Shown in pieces: positions 41,083 to 50,375 of a stretch of DNA of 64,000 nt. The stretch spans positions 2,108,001-2,172,000 of the forward strand of contig NZ_CP080412.1 of assembly GCF_019457635.1 (NCBI RefSeq), in the 5' to 3' direction. The stretch comes from Shewanella mangrovisoli (GTDB lineage: Bacteria > Pseudomonadota > Gammaproteobacteria > Enterobacterales > Shewanellaceae). The position numbers were made by a program, and so were the translations under genes. Below the pieces are notes generated by a model. It worked only from the letters and a program-made list of their open reading frames with translations, had not been told where the DNA came from and did not search any database. Numbering within the stretch: position 1 is the stretch's first letter; each line of letters opens with the position of its first letter.

Positions 41083-41935
41083 AAAATTCTCCGCTATTGC
41101 ATTGGCATGCAAGGCTTTCATCAAATATGGAGTAGTGGATTGGCGGATCAAACTTAGGAATATGGACAAGGTTAAGCTGATATTTCAGCGCAAGTTTCAC
41201 CGCGAGCTGGCTGGGTGATGCGAGACTAATCAAATGATTGGCACCATAACGCACCGCCTTTTGGATTAACTCGCTGCTGCATCGACTGGTCATCAGCAGC
41301 GCCTTGGCGTTGCGCTTTTGCCGCAGCAACGCGCCAATCAGCTTATCTAACGCATTGTGCCTACCGATATCTTCACGGCACTCAAGGATATTGCCAGCCT
41401 CATCCAAGGCAAAAGCGGCATGGATAGCGCCGCTGCGCTGCGCCTTCAGTTGATGTTTATGTATTTGTTGTTTGAGGCGGTCGACATGCTCAAGCACCAA
41501 GGGAGCGCAGGCGGGTAATGGCGGTAAATCTGGCAAGGCATGACCTAGGGCTTCCACACCACAGATCCCGCAGCCAGTTGCGCCGACGAGCCGTCTTTTA
41601 CGTTGTTTAAGGGCGATTAAACAGCGATTAGCTAAGATGACATCGAGCATTACGCCGTCTTGGACCGGAGTGATATCAATTTCATGCACATCTTCATCTT
41701 GGCTGATAATGCCTTCGGCGAATAAGAAGCCAATCACAAAGTCCTCAAAGTGATCGGGCGTGATCATCATCACCGCATAGCTGATGCCATTGAGGTTGAT
41801 GGCGGCAGCGACCTCTTCAACCAGATGCGAGTAGCGGGCACTAGCATGTTGTGCCGTGTTTGGGCTGTATTGAGATTCAGGGCAGAGCCTTGGATCATTC
41901 GCCGAATCGAGTGGGTGAGTTAGCACGCATTTCAA
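41066..41935 (-). CDS. fdhD: Formate dehydrogenase accessory sulfurtransferase FdhD
   Basis: A 289-residue sulfur-relay protein that passes sulfur from IscS to the molybdenum cofactor so that formate dehydrogenases become active. The conserved Cys loop is GATGCGICGVE, and LMTSRCSSELIQKAVR and GRHNALDKLIG are the family signature. It is transcribed just upstream of the YdeP-like gene with a 17-base overlap, which suggests the oxidoreductase needs a sulfurated cofactor. Confidence 0.94.
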   Translation of the reverse strand: MKCVLTHPLDSANDPRLCPESQYSPNTAQHASARYSHLVEEVAAAINLNGISYAVMMITPDHFEDFVIGFLFAEGIISQDEDVHEIDITPVQDGVMLDVILANRCLIALKQRKRRLVGATGCGICGVEALGHALPDLPPLPACAPLVLEHVDRLKQQIHKHQLKAQRSGAIHAAFALDEAGNILECREDIGRHNALDKLIGALLRQKRNAKALLMTSRCSSELIQKAVRYGANHLISLASPSQLAVKLALKYQLNLVHIPKFDPPIHYSIFDESLACQCNSGEFYACSY

Positions 41936-42007
41936 CCTTAAATTGGATGTTGGTCACATTCTAGAGAGGACTTACGCGCTAGGCCAATCAAACTATTTTA
42001 TAGATTG

Positions 42008-42022
42008 ATAGAGGATTTCTAT
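42008..42022. promoter_or_regulatory. Candidate LysR operator between fdhD and lysR
   Basis: ATAGAGGATTTCTAT is a 5-5-5 inverted repeat (ATAGA / TCTAT) containing a T-N11-A core, the LysR-type motif. It lies in the 150-bp divergent promoter region. Confidence 0.5.
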
Positions 42023-42087
42023 TAAACTATGGATACCAATAGGGTTTGATTTTTCAGATTTGTCTAAAACACTATATCGAAAGCACT

Positions 42088-42966
42088 ATGAATATTCGCC
42101 ACCTGCATTACTTCCAACAACTCGCGCAATTACAGCATTTTGCCAAAGCGGCAAACGCCTGCCATGTGACGCAACCGACGCTCTCTGCGGGGATCTGCTC
42201 CCTTGAAAAAAGCCTTGGCACTGAGCTGGTGGTACGGGGTAGCCAGTTTGTGGCGCTCACGGATGCGGGGCAGATCATGCTGCAATACGCCGAGAGAATG
42301 TTGCAGGAACAGGCGGCGTTAAAGCAGGAGTTGAGTCTGTTTCGCGGCCAGCTCACGGGTTCGTTACGGATTGGCATAGTGCCGCAATCGAGCATCGACA
42401 TCATGCCGTTGATTAAGCTGTTTAATCAGGCTTATCCCAATATCAGCATCAAGTTATCTGTGATGACCAATGGGCAATTGATTGAAAGCCTGAGCCTGCA
42501 TAAAACCGATATCGGCCTTGGATTTGATGAACAGCTCACCGAGGTTAATCGACGCAGCTTTGTGTTTTACCCGCAGCGGGCCAATCAAATGGCGCTGTTG
42601 TCCTGTGATTCGGTTGATGGCAGTGCAAGCAAGTGCTTGTCTTTATATGACATTGGCACGCGTCCCTTAGTGCTGCTGAGTCAAAATATGCAGTTTAGAA
42701 AATACATAGATAATGCGATGGCGCAGGCGGGGATCGATTTTAATCTGGTGCTGGAAACCGACTCATTATTCCACCTAATCGGCGCGGTAAAGCATGGTTT
42801 AGGCTGTGCTATCGTTAGCCGCGGTATTGCCGAATCGGTGGCGCAACTCTTTGGGATCCCGTATCAGCTTTTGGACGGTGTCAGTTCAGGGCAAACGGTC
42901 TTTATGACCCGTAAGCACAGCATAACACCCGCAATGAAAGCCTTTATGCGTCAGCTTGAGTCTTAA
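42088..42966 (+). CDS. LysR-family transcriptional regulator of the fdhD cassette
   Basis: A 292-residue LysR regulator: HTH around residues 3-60 (NIRHLHYFQQLAQLQHFAKAANACHVTQPTLS in outline) and an effector domain. ATG at 42088 matches the family start; the track-like longer frame from 42046 is not supported. It is divergent from fdhD, and its 3' end overlaps the convergent hypF by 23 bases. The target is probably fdhD and the YdeP-like gene. Confidence 0.92.
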   Translation: MNIRHLHYFQQLAQLQHFAKAANACHVTQPTLSAGICSLEKSLGTELVVRGSQFVALTDAGQIMLQYAERMLQEQAALKQELSLFRGQLTGSLRIGIVPQSSIDIMPLIKLFNQAYPNISIKLSVMTNGQLIESLSLHKTDIGLGFDEQLTEVNRRSFVFYPQRANQMALLSCDSVDGSASKCLSLYDIGTRPLVLLSQNMQFRKYIDNAMAQAGIDFNLVLETDSLFHLIGAVKHGLGCAIVSRGIAESVAQLFGIPYQLLDGVSSGQTVFMTRKHSITPAMKAFMRQLES

Positions 42967-45490
42967 AGCATGACTGGTTATTGCTCACGTCTTGATGAAT
43001 ACCATACCAAAGCTGCCCGAGGGCAATCCCCCCATCGTTGACGGGAATATGTTTGTTGGGCAGCACGGTATTGCCTTGTTGGTGCAGTTTATTGAGGCAA
43101 TATTCGAGCAAATATTGATTTTGAAACACTCCGCCGCACAGCACCACGGGCAGGGCTGGATAGCGCGCGGCATAACCACAAATGGCATCCCCCACACTAT
43201 GCAAAAAGGCGCGGGCGATCTGCTCTTGCCGAACGCTAGTGAGCGGCGCTTCGGTAATCAGCGTGATTATCTGCTTAAAGAGTTGGCTGCTGCGCCAGAT
43301 ATGGGGTTCGTGTGCCGAGCTGTCACTGGATTGATTCGTCGTGTCCAAGGACAAGTCGAGCATTAGCGTCGGCAGTTGTTTGGCGTCGGCCCGTCTTGCC
43401 GCCGCTTCAATTAACATGCCCGCTTGGCCTTCAAATTGGGTTGTGTCGATAAAGCCTAGGGCGCAGGCGAGGGCATCGAATAAGCGCCCCACCGAGGAGC
43501 TGTTAATCCCATGGCCGTTTTGCCAGATCCGATGCAGATTGCTTAAGGTTAGTGGCGTCAGGCTTTTTAGGATGGGCAAATCTAAGGCTTGTACCGCCGC
43601 TAAACTCATTTGTTCAAATAGCAAAGCTAGCAGCAATCGTACAGGCTGCTTAATTGCCAGTTCTCCACCAAGCAAGGGAATGGCCTCGAAATGGGCAAGC
43701 CGCTCGGCACCGTTAAGGGTGGTGAGTAAGACTTCGCCGCCCCAGAGGCTGCCATCGTTCCCAAGCCCTGTACCATCGAAACTAAAACCTAACACTGCAT
43801 CCTGATATTGATTGATGGCCATTACGCTTAATACATGGGCGTGGTGATGCTGCACACTGAAGGTTTGGATTGAACGAGAGTCTCCACGCAGCGTATCAAG
43901 GCTTTGCTGTTGCTGCGCCTCAGCCCAGCGCGATGGCGCGTAGTCTGGGTGCTTATCGTGGACAATCAGCTCGGGGCTGAAATGATACAGGCGGGCAAAG
44001 GTCGCCAAAGTGCGCTCGAAGTACTGCTCGGCGCTCATACTAAAAAGATCGCCAATATGTGGGCTTAAAAACACATTTGAGCCGAAACCTAAGGCAATGG
44101 CATTTTTTTGTTGGGCGCCCACGGCAAGTATGGTGCGACTCAGTGGCTTGGGTAACGGAAAACTTAAGGGCGCATATCCCCGCGCTAAACGCAGCACTTG
44201 CACCTGTGGCACACAGCCATTTGGCGGTTGGATAAGTTGCACCACGCTGTCATCACAGCCATTGAGGATGGGCCGATTGTGATCGACGATGGCATCCACC
44301 ACATGACCTAAATGGCTGATGAGCTCATCGCAATGGGTGATAATCGGCTCGCCAGACAGATTCGCACTGGTCGCAACTAAGGGAGCATTAAATAGCCCGA
44401 GTAGCAAATGATGCAGGGGAGTGTAGGGCAAAAAGATCCCGAGTTTGGGGATGTTAGGCGCAATCTCAGGGCTTAGATCGTGCTTATGCTGTGCTTGCAT
44501 CAGTACAATGGGACGCTCCTGCGAGCTTAAGGTTTGCCACTCCGCCTGTGTGCCCGTTACATAGCGTTTTGCCATTTCGATGCTCGGCATCATCACCGCC
44601 AACGGCTTAGCCTTGCGTTGTTTACGTTGCCTTAATTGACTGACTGCCTGAGTGTTTCTTGCATCACAGACTAAATGGAAGCCGCCAAGGCCTTTAATCG
44701 CCAGAATTTGCCCTTGGGCAAGCTTTTCGGCCGCAGCCGACAATACCGCAAGGCTGTTATCTTGCGAAACAGACAAGGAGTGAGGTGCGAGTAACTCGCC
44801 CTGAGGCGATTTTAAACTCAATTGAGGGCCACACTTAGGGCAACTCACAGGCTGGGCGTGGTATCTGCGATTTAGCGGATCTTGATAGGCTTTGGCGCAG
44901 TCGGGACACATGGCGAAATCCGCCATGGCCGTATGATGGCGATCGTAGGGCAAGGCATTGATAATAGTGTATCTTGGGCCGCAGTTGGTGCAATTGGTAA
45001 AGGCATAGCCATAGTGGCGGTCCTGCGGATTATGCATATCGCCGAGGCAATCCTGACAGGTACTCTTGTCGGCCGATACGGCAACCAGCGCGGCTAAGTT
45101 ATGCTCACCAGAGCCATTACTTTGGCTATCACTTTGGTTATCACTTTCGATAATATCGAAGCTGGCTTCTTCAAGCTTTACCGCTAACGGACTTTGGCTA
45201 ATCTGATCGATACGTGCCAGTGGCGGCGGATTGGTGGTTAACTCGCGCACAAAGCAATCCAACTGTGCGGCGGAGCCTTGCAGCTCAATCATCACGCCCT
45301 TGGCATTATTCAGCACAGTGCCGGTTAACTTAAGCTCACTCGCCCAGCGGTAAACAAAGGGGCGAAAGCCCACGCCTTGCACTATGCCCGTGATATGCAG
45401 TTGGCGGCGCTCGAGTCGCTCGGTTTGATTGGCGGGTGAGGTGGCTTTTTTCAATCTCGGTCTTCTTCGCTTATCTGGCAGCATCTGCAT
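42944..45490 (-). CDS. hypF: Carbamoyltransferase HypF
   Basis: An 848-residue protein that makes the carbamoyl group for HypE from carbamoyl phosphate. Acylphosphatase domain (about 30-120: VQGVGFRPFVYRWA), four-Cys zinc repeats (CQDCLGD, FTNCTNCGPRYTII, CPDCAKAY, PVSCPKCGP), a YrdC-like domain (about 245-440: AIKGLGGFHLVCDAR, KRKAKPLAVM region) and a Kae1-like C-terminal domain with VQHHHAHVLSVMA and FDGTGLG. The first 27 residues precede the conserved domain. No ribosome binding site is obvious at 45490; see the upstream mini-ORF. Confidence 0.96.
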   Translation of the reverse strand: MQMLPDKRRRPRLKKATSPANQTERLERRQLHITGIVQGVGFRPFVYRWASELKLTGTVLNNAKGVMIELQGSAAQLDCFVRELTTNPPPLARIDQISQSPLAVKLEEASFDIIESDNQSDSQSNGSGEHNLAALVAVSADKSTCQDCLGDMHNPQDRHYGYAFTNCTNCGPRYTIINALPYDRHHTAMADFAMCPDCAKAYQDPLNRRYHAQPVSCPKCGPQLSLKSPQGELLAPHSLSVSQDNSLAVLSAAAEKLAQGQILAIKGLGGFHLVCDARNTQAVSQLRQRKQRKAKPLAVMMPSIEMAKRYVTGTQAEWQTLSSQERPIVLMQAQHKHDLSPEIAPNIPKLGIFLPYTPLHHLLLGLFNAPLVATSANLSGEPIITHCDELISHLGHVVDAIVDHNRPILNGCDDSVVQLIQPPNGCVPQVQVLRLARGYAPLSFPLPKPLSRTILAVGAQQKNAIALGFGSNVFLSPHIGDLFSMSAEQYFERTLATFARLYHFSPELIVHDKHPDYAPSRWAEAQQQQSLDTLRGDSRSIQTFSVQHHHAHVLSVMAINQYQDAVLGFSFDGTGLGNDGSLWGGEVLLTTLNGAERLAHFEAIPLLGGELAIKQPVRLLLALLFEQMSLAAVQALDLPILKSLTPLTLSNLHRIWQNGHGINSSSVGRLFDALACALGFIDTTQFEGQAGMLIEAAARRADAKQLPTLMLDLSLDTTNQSSDSSAHEPHIWRSSQLFKQIITLITEAPLTSVRQEQIARAFLHSVGDAICGYAARYPALPVVLCGGVFQNQYLLEYCLNKLHQQGNTVLPNKHIPVNDGGIALGQLWYGIHQDVSNNQSCFKTQADA

Positions 45491-45504
45491 GGAAGATAAA
45501 ACAT
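45451..45504 (-). CDS. Possible upstream mini-ORF overlapping the hypF start
   Basis: On the minus strand GGAGGATAAAATG places a strong Shine-Dalgarno sequence before an ATG at 45504 that opens a 17-codon frame (MFYLPCRCCQISEEDRD), out of frame with hypF and ending at TGA at 45451-45453, inside hypF. A TTG in the hypF frame touches this stop. It may be translationally coupled to hypF, or the hypF start may be wrong. Small and unproven. Confidence 0.3.
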   Translation of the reverse strand: MFYLPCRCCQISEEDRD

Positions 45505-45518
45505 TTTATCCTCCATGC
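45487..45518 (-). other. Stem-loop around the hypF start
   Basis: GCATGGA, GATAAAA / TTTTATC and TCCATGC pair across a two-base loop with one bulge on each side. The hairpin contains the GGAGG and the ATG at 45490, so it could mask translation initiation of hypF. Confidence 0.45.
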
Positions 45519-45561
45519 GTTAGCGCTATCTGAATTTAAGGCTAGCGGTGAGCGGGTGTTG

Positions 45562-47406
45562 TTAAAGGCTATTTAACTGCCGCTGCTTCACATAGAGCGC
45601 GCCTACGGCTAAGTTGTCGCCCTCTAGATCGAGGCTGCGATTAAGCAATAGCGGGAAATTTTTCCCGAGTCGCAAGCTAATACGCTTGCAGAGGGTTTCG
45701 TTGGCTAACTCATTGCCCGCTAAGGCAATGTTGTGTACACCGATATTTAAATCAATGTGTTCCAGCCAATTGGCGAGGTAGTCGGCGAGGGAGTCTTGCA
45801 TTGCAAAAGCCAGCTGACTCGGATCGCTGTGCCCCGCGACGCGAAAACTTAGCAAAGTGCCGAGGGTTTTACACCAATTCAGGCTGCGGTGCGCTTCGCC
45901 CTTGGTGAGGGGATAGTCGATGCGCGGCGCATTGGCACCATGGTAACGCATGGCGGCGGCGAGCAGGGCATCGCTCAAATAGGCTGGCGACTGAGTTTCT
46001 TCCTGCGGATTTAATCCAATCAACACTGCGGCAATCGCCCAGAGACTCTGAAGATTATCGCGTCTGCCATGCAGTTTTAGGCTCAGCAGCTTTAAGTAAT
46101 CATCAGGGAACTGGCTCTTAAACTTTTGCGCGACGGCTTTTTGTGGACTGCTGTCGAGGCAATGGAAAATCTCATAACCATTATCGGGCAGTTCGGGCAG
46201 GGCGAAAAATAGCGAGGTTTCGCCCTTATTATCACAGGTGACGATTTGGCTAGGATGCGCGTGGCTTAAGTAAATTACCGCCGCATTTTTGGCCTGCTTG
46301 TGGGTGGTGAACTTGCCATTGAGTAAGGTCGCAAACAGCGCCGTATCTGCAATAGTATGATCTTCCTCATCGCCCTGATATTCGGCTGTATTGTCTGTAG
46401 AAGTTAGCGCTTGGACGCTGAGTAAACCTTGGTGTGAACGGGTTTTCTTATTGGCTTGCCACTTCGCTTTAAAACCTGAAAAACGAATCTCTTCCCGTAA
46501 GGGCTCTGGCGCATGGAAGTGTTTTACCGTTTGGAGTTGTGCACTGCTTGGGCTAGAAAGCTGTGCCCAGGCACCTTCAACCCATGCCAGTTGTGGTCTA
46601 TGGTGCTGCCCTTGCAGATAAACCCAGTCGATGCCTTTTTGCCTTAATACTTCGGCAAGTACCAGTACCACACGGCTATAACCAAAGCAGATATCGTATA
46701 GCGGCGCTGACAGTTTTTCGTGCGCTTGGGTGGGTCTTGCGCAAATCAGCGGTTTTTCGATACTGGATAGGGCGATGACTTGATGATCTTTCAGGCAAAA
46801 ATGCGCGTTGAGGGTATTGGGATTACAAATAAGTAGCTGCGGTCTTGCCGATGTTGGATTGGTAAAAGGCGCTAAGCTTAATTGCACGCTTTCGCTGGTT
46901 AAATCAAGCGTTCCTTGGCTGATAAGTTGCGCGGCCATGGCCTTAAGATCGGAAAGTGTTAACGCCTTTTGCTCGCTGGTTAAGCGCATCTCACCGTGGC
47001 AGCAGGGGCAAGTTAAATCGAGCTGACCAAATTGCGCCGCCTGATTATCACCAAAGCGGGGGTAACACTGTTGGCAAAAGGCTGCGACGGATTTATCCGC
47101 TTGCGTCGCTTCTGTAGGCACAACCTCCAATAATGTCCGCTGGCCTTGTGGCTCATCGATCACTTTAATGCCTGAATCGACGAGCCAAACGGAAATTAAA
47201 AAGTCGGCGGCGATAGCATCGGCGAGCTGCTCAAGCTGTATTTGCTCGCCCTGCGCCTCAATAAAATAGGTTTGAGGGCCAAAATCATTTTGGCTGTCGC
47301 AGCCGATGCTGATATTGAGCGCATCGTAATTTAGGTATTGATTACATAAATGCGCATACAAAGGCACCTGCCGTGAGCAGGTAAACTCAAATCTGATGTG
47401 TTTCAT
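45562..47406 (-). CDS. HypF-like hydrogenase-locus protein, probable degenerate paralogue
   Basis: A 614-residue protein between hyaD and hypF. It has a four-Cys zinc motif (FCQQCYPRF and CPCCHGEM, residues about 109-141) of HypF style, followed by LTLSDLKAMAAQLISQGTLDL in outline, which aligns with the HypF helix before the YrdC domain. The C-terminal part (SLADYLANWLEHIDLNIGVHNIALAGN ... NRSLDLEGDNLAVGALYV) parallels the end of HypF (ARYPALPVVLCGG ... NDGGIALGQLWY). The HHHAH and FDGTGLG motifs are missing and there is no acylphosphatase RxxxxP motif. It overlaps hyaD by 20 bases and should help maturation of this hydrogenase; exact function unknown. Confidence 0.75.
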   Translation of the reverse strand: MKHIRFEFTCSRQVPLYAHLCNQYLNYDALNISIGCDSQNDFGPQTYFIEAQGEQIQLEQLADAIAADFLISVWLVDSGIKVIDEPQGQRTLLEVVPTEATQADKSVAAFCQQCYPRFGDNQAAQFGQLDLTCPCCHGEMRLTSEQKALTLSDLKAMAAQLISQGTLDLTSESVQLSLAPFTNPTSARPQLLICNPNTLNAHFCLKDHQVIALSSIEKPLICARPTQAHEKLSAPLYDICFGYSRVVLVLAEVLRQKGIDWVYLQGQHHRPQLAWVEGAWAQLSSPSSAQLQTVKHFHAPEPLREEIRFSGFKAKWQANKKTRSHQGLLSVQALTSTDNTAEYQGDEEDHTIADTALFATLLNGKFTTHKQAKNAAVIYLSHAHPSQIVTCDNKGETSLFFALPELPDNGYEIFHCLDSSPQKAVAQKFKSQFPDDYLKLLSLKLHGRRDNLQSLWAIAAVLIGLNPQEETQSPAYLSDALLAAAMRYHGANAPRIDYPLTKGEAHRSLNWCKTLGTLLSFRVAGHSDPSQLAFAMQDSLADYLANWLEHIDLNIGVHNIALAGNELANETLCKRISLRLGKNFPLLLNRSLDLEGDNLAVGALYVKQRQLNSL

Positions 47407-47965
47407 CTTCTATATTTTCACCAGTAGTGACGCCACGTTTGTAAGAATTGGGGATCAGCGAATCGATACTATGCTCGGCAATGCGTGTCGCGGTGAACCC
47501 GAGGGAGGCTAAGTGGGTTAACAGGGTTTGTTCCATCAGAGGGACGGCGGCGGCAACCTTAGTGGTCAGCCCCAGTGTCATAGGCTCTAACACGGTTGGA
47601 GTGACGCCCAGCACAAAGGTTTTAGGTCTGTCGCCCACCATTTCCATCATATTGAGGGTTTGTAGCATTTCGACTTCATGGGCGCTGCCTTGCCAGTCGA
47701 TTTCCTGAGGGGCCTTATCAAAATCGAAGAAATACACTTCGCCAGCCTCGACGCCGTTGGCATTGACGGTATCGACAACGATCAAATAATCGTATTGGCA
47801 AATAATCGGAATGAGTCCCTGGGCCAAGGTGCCGCCATCGAGCATCTCCAGCTGGTGGGACTCGTGTGTGAACTGATAATTCTCAGCGATGTAATTGACA
47901 AAATGTACGCCGATGCCTTCATCGGCGTACAGGACATTGCCAATACCCAGTAGCAATATCTTCAT
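47387..47965 (-). CDS. hyaD: Hydrogenase maturation protease (HyaD/HoxM family)
   Basis: A 192-residue endopeptidase that removes the C-terminal tail of the large subunit HyaB after nickel insertion. Metal-sensing residues: Glu in GNVLYADEGIGVHF, Asp in MLDGGTLAQGL and His in GSAHEVEMLQTL. ATG at 47965 begins MKILLLGIGNVLYADEG, matching the family; the longer frame from 48016 is not supported. Seven bases after hyaC, 20-base overlap with the next gene. Confidence 0.94.
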   Translation of the reverse strand: MKILLLGIGNVLYADEGIGVHFVNYIAENYQFTHESHQLEMLDGGTLAQGLIPIICQYDYLIVVDTVNANGVEAGEVYFFDFDKAPQEIDWQGSAHEVEMLQTLNMMEMVGDRPKTFVLGVTPTVLEPMTLGLTTKVAAAVPLMEQTLLTHLASLGFTATRIAEHSIDSLIPNSYKRGVTTGENIEDETHQI

Positions 47966-47972
47966 TGGACTC

Positions 47973-48647
47973 CTAGTGGTGTGAGTCTGGTTTCGGGTAG
48001 TCGTAACCAGAGACAATTGAGTCGACAGAGTTATGTTTGAAGCGTATCCCTGACCAAACCGCCATATAGACGTGGATAACTACAAAGATAACGAATGCCC
48101 AAGTGAGGTAGTGGTGCCAAATTCTCACCTGAGCCAGTCCACCCATTTGCGCCGTGATCCAAGCTGCGCTGCTCCAAAGCATGCCACCTAAACCTTCATG
48201 GTAGACGTTGGCATACAGCACGAGTCCAGTAATACATATCACAAGTGCCACGAAGGAGATTGCTACGTAGGTCACAAATTGCAGCGGTCCATAAACACCG
48301 GCTTTATGCAAGTGTCCCATCCAAATGTAGGATTTCAGTTGGGTGATCCAGCTCTTAACGCTCATCACATCACGGAATGAGCGCCGCTCGATATCGCTTC
48401 GACTGAAAAAATACAGGTAGAAGCGGGCCAAGGTGACTGCGGTCAACACAAAACCGCAGATCAAATGGGCAAAGCGGATCCAGCCTTGTACCAATACATC
48501 CGTGCTGTCGGGCGCTACAAGAAACGGCCAAGCAATATAGAATCCGGTGATCACCAGCACTAAAATGGTCAGTGCCCGTAGCCAGTGGAAAATCCGTATC
48601 GCGGGACTAAAAACCAGTGTCCGAATGCGGGTTTCAGAATGGTTCAT
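47973..48647 (-). CDS. hyaC: Hydrogenase cytochrome b subunit
   Basis: A 224-residue di-heme cytochrome b with four transmembrane helices; it takes electrons from HyaA-HyaB to the quinone pool. Heme ligand His residues: HWLRALTIL (helix 1), RFAHLICGF (helix 2) and HHYLTWAFVIFVVIHVYMA (helix 4 in outline). Twenty-one bases after hyaB. Confidence 0.95.
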   Translation of the reverse strand: MNHSETRIRTLVFSPAIRIFHWLRALTILVLVITGFYIAWPFLVAPDSTDVLVQGWIRFAHLICGFVLTAVTLARFYLYFFSRSDIERRSFRDVMSVKSWITQLKSYIWMGHLHKAGVYGPLQFVTYVAISFVALVICITGLVLYANVYHEGLGGMLWSSAAWITAQMGGLAQVRIWHHYLTWAFVIFVVIHVYMAVWSGIRFKHNSVDSIVSGYDYPKPDSHH

Positions 48648-48668
48648 GTTGCGTTCCCTCCCTCGTTG

Positions 48669-50372
48669 TTATTGACCATTGGGGCTGACACGGAACTCGC
48701 TCAATGCTTGACCTTTGAAATCCATCACGTGTACAGAACACGCCATACAAGGGTCGAATGAGTGAATAATACGTATCACCTCAAGGGGTTTAGTGGGATC
48801 TTCCAGTTTTAAGCCAATCAGTGAGGCTTCATAGGGACCAATCTTGCCATTCGCGTCCACAGGACCTGCGTTCCAGGTGGTGGGCACGACGGCTTGATAG
48901 TTCTCAATGACGCCGTTTTTGATGCGGATCCAGTGGCTTAACATGCCGCGTGGCGCTTCAATCATGGCGTGACCCACATATTCCTTACTCGGATCAATGT
49001 GTGGCTTCACATAGGTGGTTTCATCGGATTGAATATTAGTGAGCAGGGCATCGAAGGTTCTGAGGCCTTCCTGCGCCACGATAACCGTTTGCAGCATACG
49101 TGCAGCGGTGCGGCCTAAGGTGGTGAACAGGGCTTCAACCGGCAGACCCGTGCGAGCCAGCAGCGCATTGACGGCATCGACGACTACTTTGTTGCCACGG
49201 GCATAGCTCACCAGCAGGCAGGACAATGGACCTACTTCGACCGGTTCGCCTTGATAGCGGGGCGATTTTACCCAAGAGTATTTGCCATCGCCATCTAAGG
49301 TGGGCAGTTTGCCATAAACCGTATCGCGCTCAACAAAGCCGGTGTAGTTGGGGATAGTTGTGCCATCGTAGGGATGCTGCGGCGCATCGGCGCTATACCA
49401 GGCATGGCTGACGTCTTCGGCGATAAGCTCTGGGTTAATATCGCTCACACCCGCTAAGTCGCCCTTCATGATCACGCCTTGGTCGAACAGATATTCGCCA
49501 TTGGCAAGCACAAAGTCATTGGTCGCCATGAAGTTTTTAACGTTCACGCCGCCAAGTACGCTGGCTTCACCACCAAAGGCTTCCGCCGCCATGACGATAT
49601 CCGCTTGATAGGCACGCAAAATAAAGTCGGTCACTATCGCGTGTTTTTGTTTCCACTCCTGCAGACGCGCAGGGCTTAACATATCGCGAACTGAGGTGAC
49701 ACCGCCGACAACCAATGATTGTGGATGCGGCTGTTTACCGCCAAAAATCGCCAGCATTTCGGCGGCAACCCTTTGTACTTCAAGGGCTTTGAGGTAGTGC
49801 GACAGGGCAATCAGGTTTTGCTCTGGGGTAAATTTATAGGTGCCATTGCCCCAGTAAGCGTTAGCGAAGGGGCCGAGTTTACCAGTTTCGACAAAGCCTT
49901 TCACCCGCTCTTGCACCGCTCTTAATTCACCTTCGCCCGCGGCAATCGGCTTATCGGTATATTTCAGGGCGACCTGAGCAGCTTTAGCGGGATCGGCACT
50001 TAAGGCCGAGACCACATCGACCCAGTCTAAACCGTGTAGATGATAAAAATGCACTATATGGTCATGCATATAGAGCGAGGTTTGCATTAAGGAACGTAGG
50101 TATTTAGCGTTTAACGGGATTTGAATGCCTAAGGCATTTTCCACCGCTTCAGTACCACAGCGATAGTGGGAATAGGTACAAACACCGCAGATCCGCTGCA
50201 CGATAAGACCCACGTCCATTGGCGTGCGGCCCTTGAGGATGACTTCAATACCGCGCCACAGGGTAGAGGATGACCATGCCTTGTTGATGACATTATTCTC
50301 ATCAACTTCGACTTCAATACGTAAGTGACCCTCGATACGGGTGATAGGGTCGATAACAACGCGCTTGCTCAT
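48669..50372 (-). CDS. hyaB: [NiFe] hydrogenase large subunit
   Basis: A 567-residue catalytic subunit. Ni-Fe ligands are the Cys pairs in RICGVCTYSH (about residue 60) and DPCMACSVH (end). The precursor continues for about 19 residues after that His (VMDFKGQALSEFRVSPNGQ), the tail cut by HyaD. Located in the periplasm with HyaA, whose Tat signal exports both. Three bases after hyaA. Confidence 0.98.
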   Translation of the reverse strand: MSKRVVIDPITRIEGHLRIEVEVDENNVINKAWSSSTLWRGIEVILKGRTPMDVGLIVQRICGVCTYSHYRCGTEAVENALGIQIPLNAKYLRSLMQTSLYMHDHIVHFYHLHGLDWVDVVSALSADPAKAAQVALKYTDKPIAAGEGELRAVQERVKGFVETGKLGPFANAYWGNGTYKFTPEQNLIALSHYLKALEVQRVAAEMLAIFGGKQPHPQSLVVGGVTSVRDMLSPARLQEWKQKHAIVTDFILRAYQADIVMAAEAFGGEASVLGGVNVKNFMATNDFVLANGEYLFDQGVIMKGDLAGVSDINPELIAEDVSHAWYSADAPQHPYDGTTIPNYTGFVERDTVYGKLPTLDGDGKYSWVKSPRYQGEPVEVGPLSCLLVSYARGNKVVVDAVNALLARTGLPVEALFTTLGRTAARMLQTVIVAQEGLRTFDALLTNIQSDETTYVKPHIDPSKEYVGHAMIEAPRGMLSHWIRIKNGVIENYQAVVPTTWNAGPVDANGKIGPYEASLIGLKLEDPTKPLEVIRIIHSFDPCMACSVHVMDFKGQALSEFRVSPNGQ

Positions 50373-50375
50373 GGG

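Noticed and set aside
42944..45490. Several long plus-strand frames inside hypF and hyaB
   Set aside because: They are shadows of the high-quality coding frames on the minus strand.
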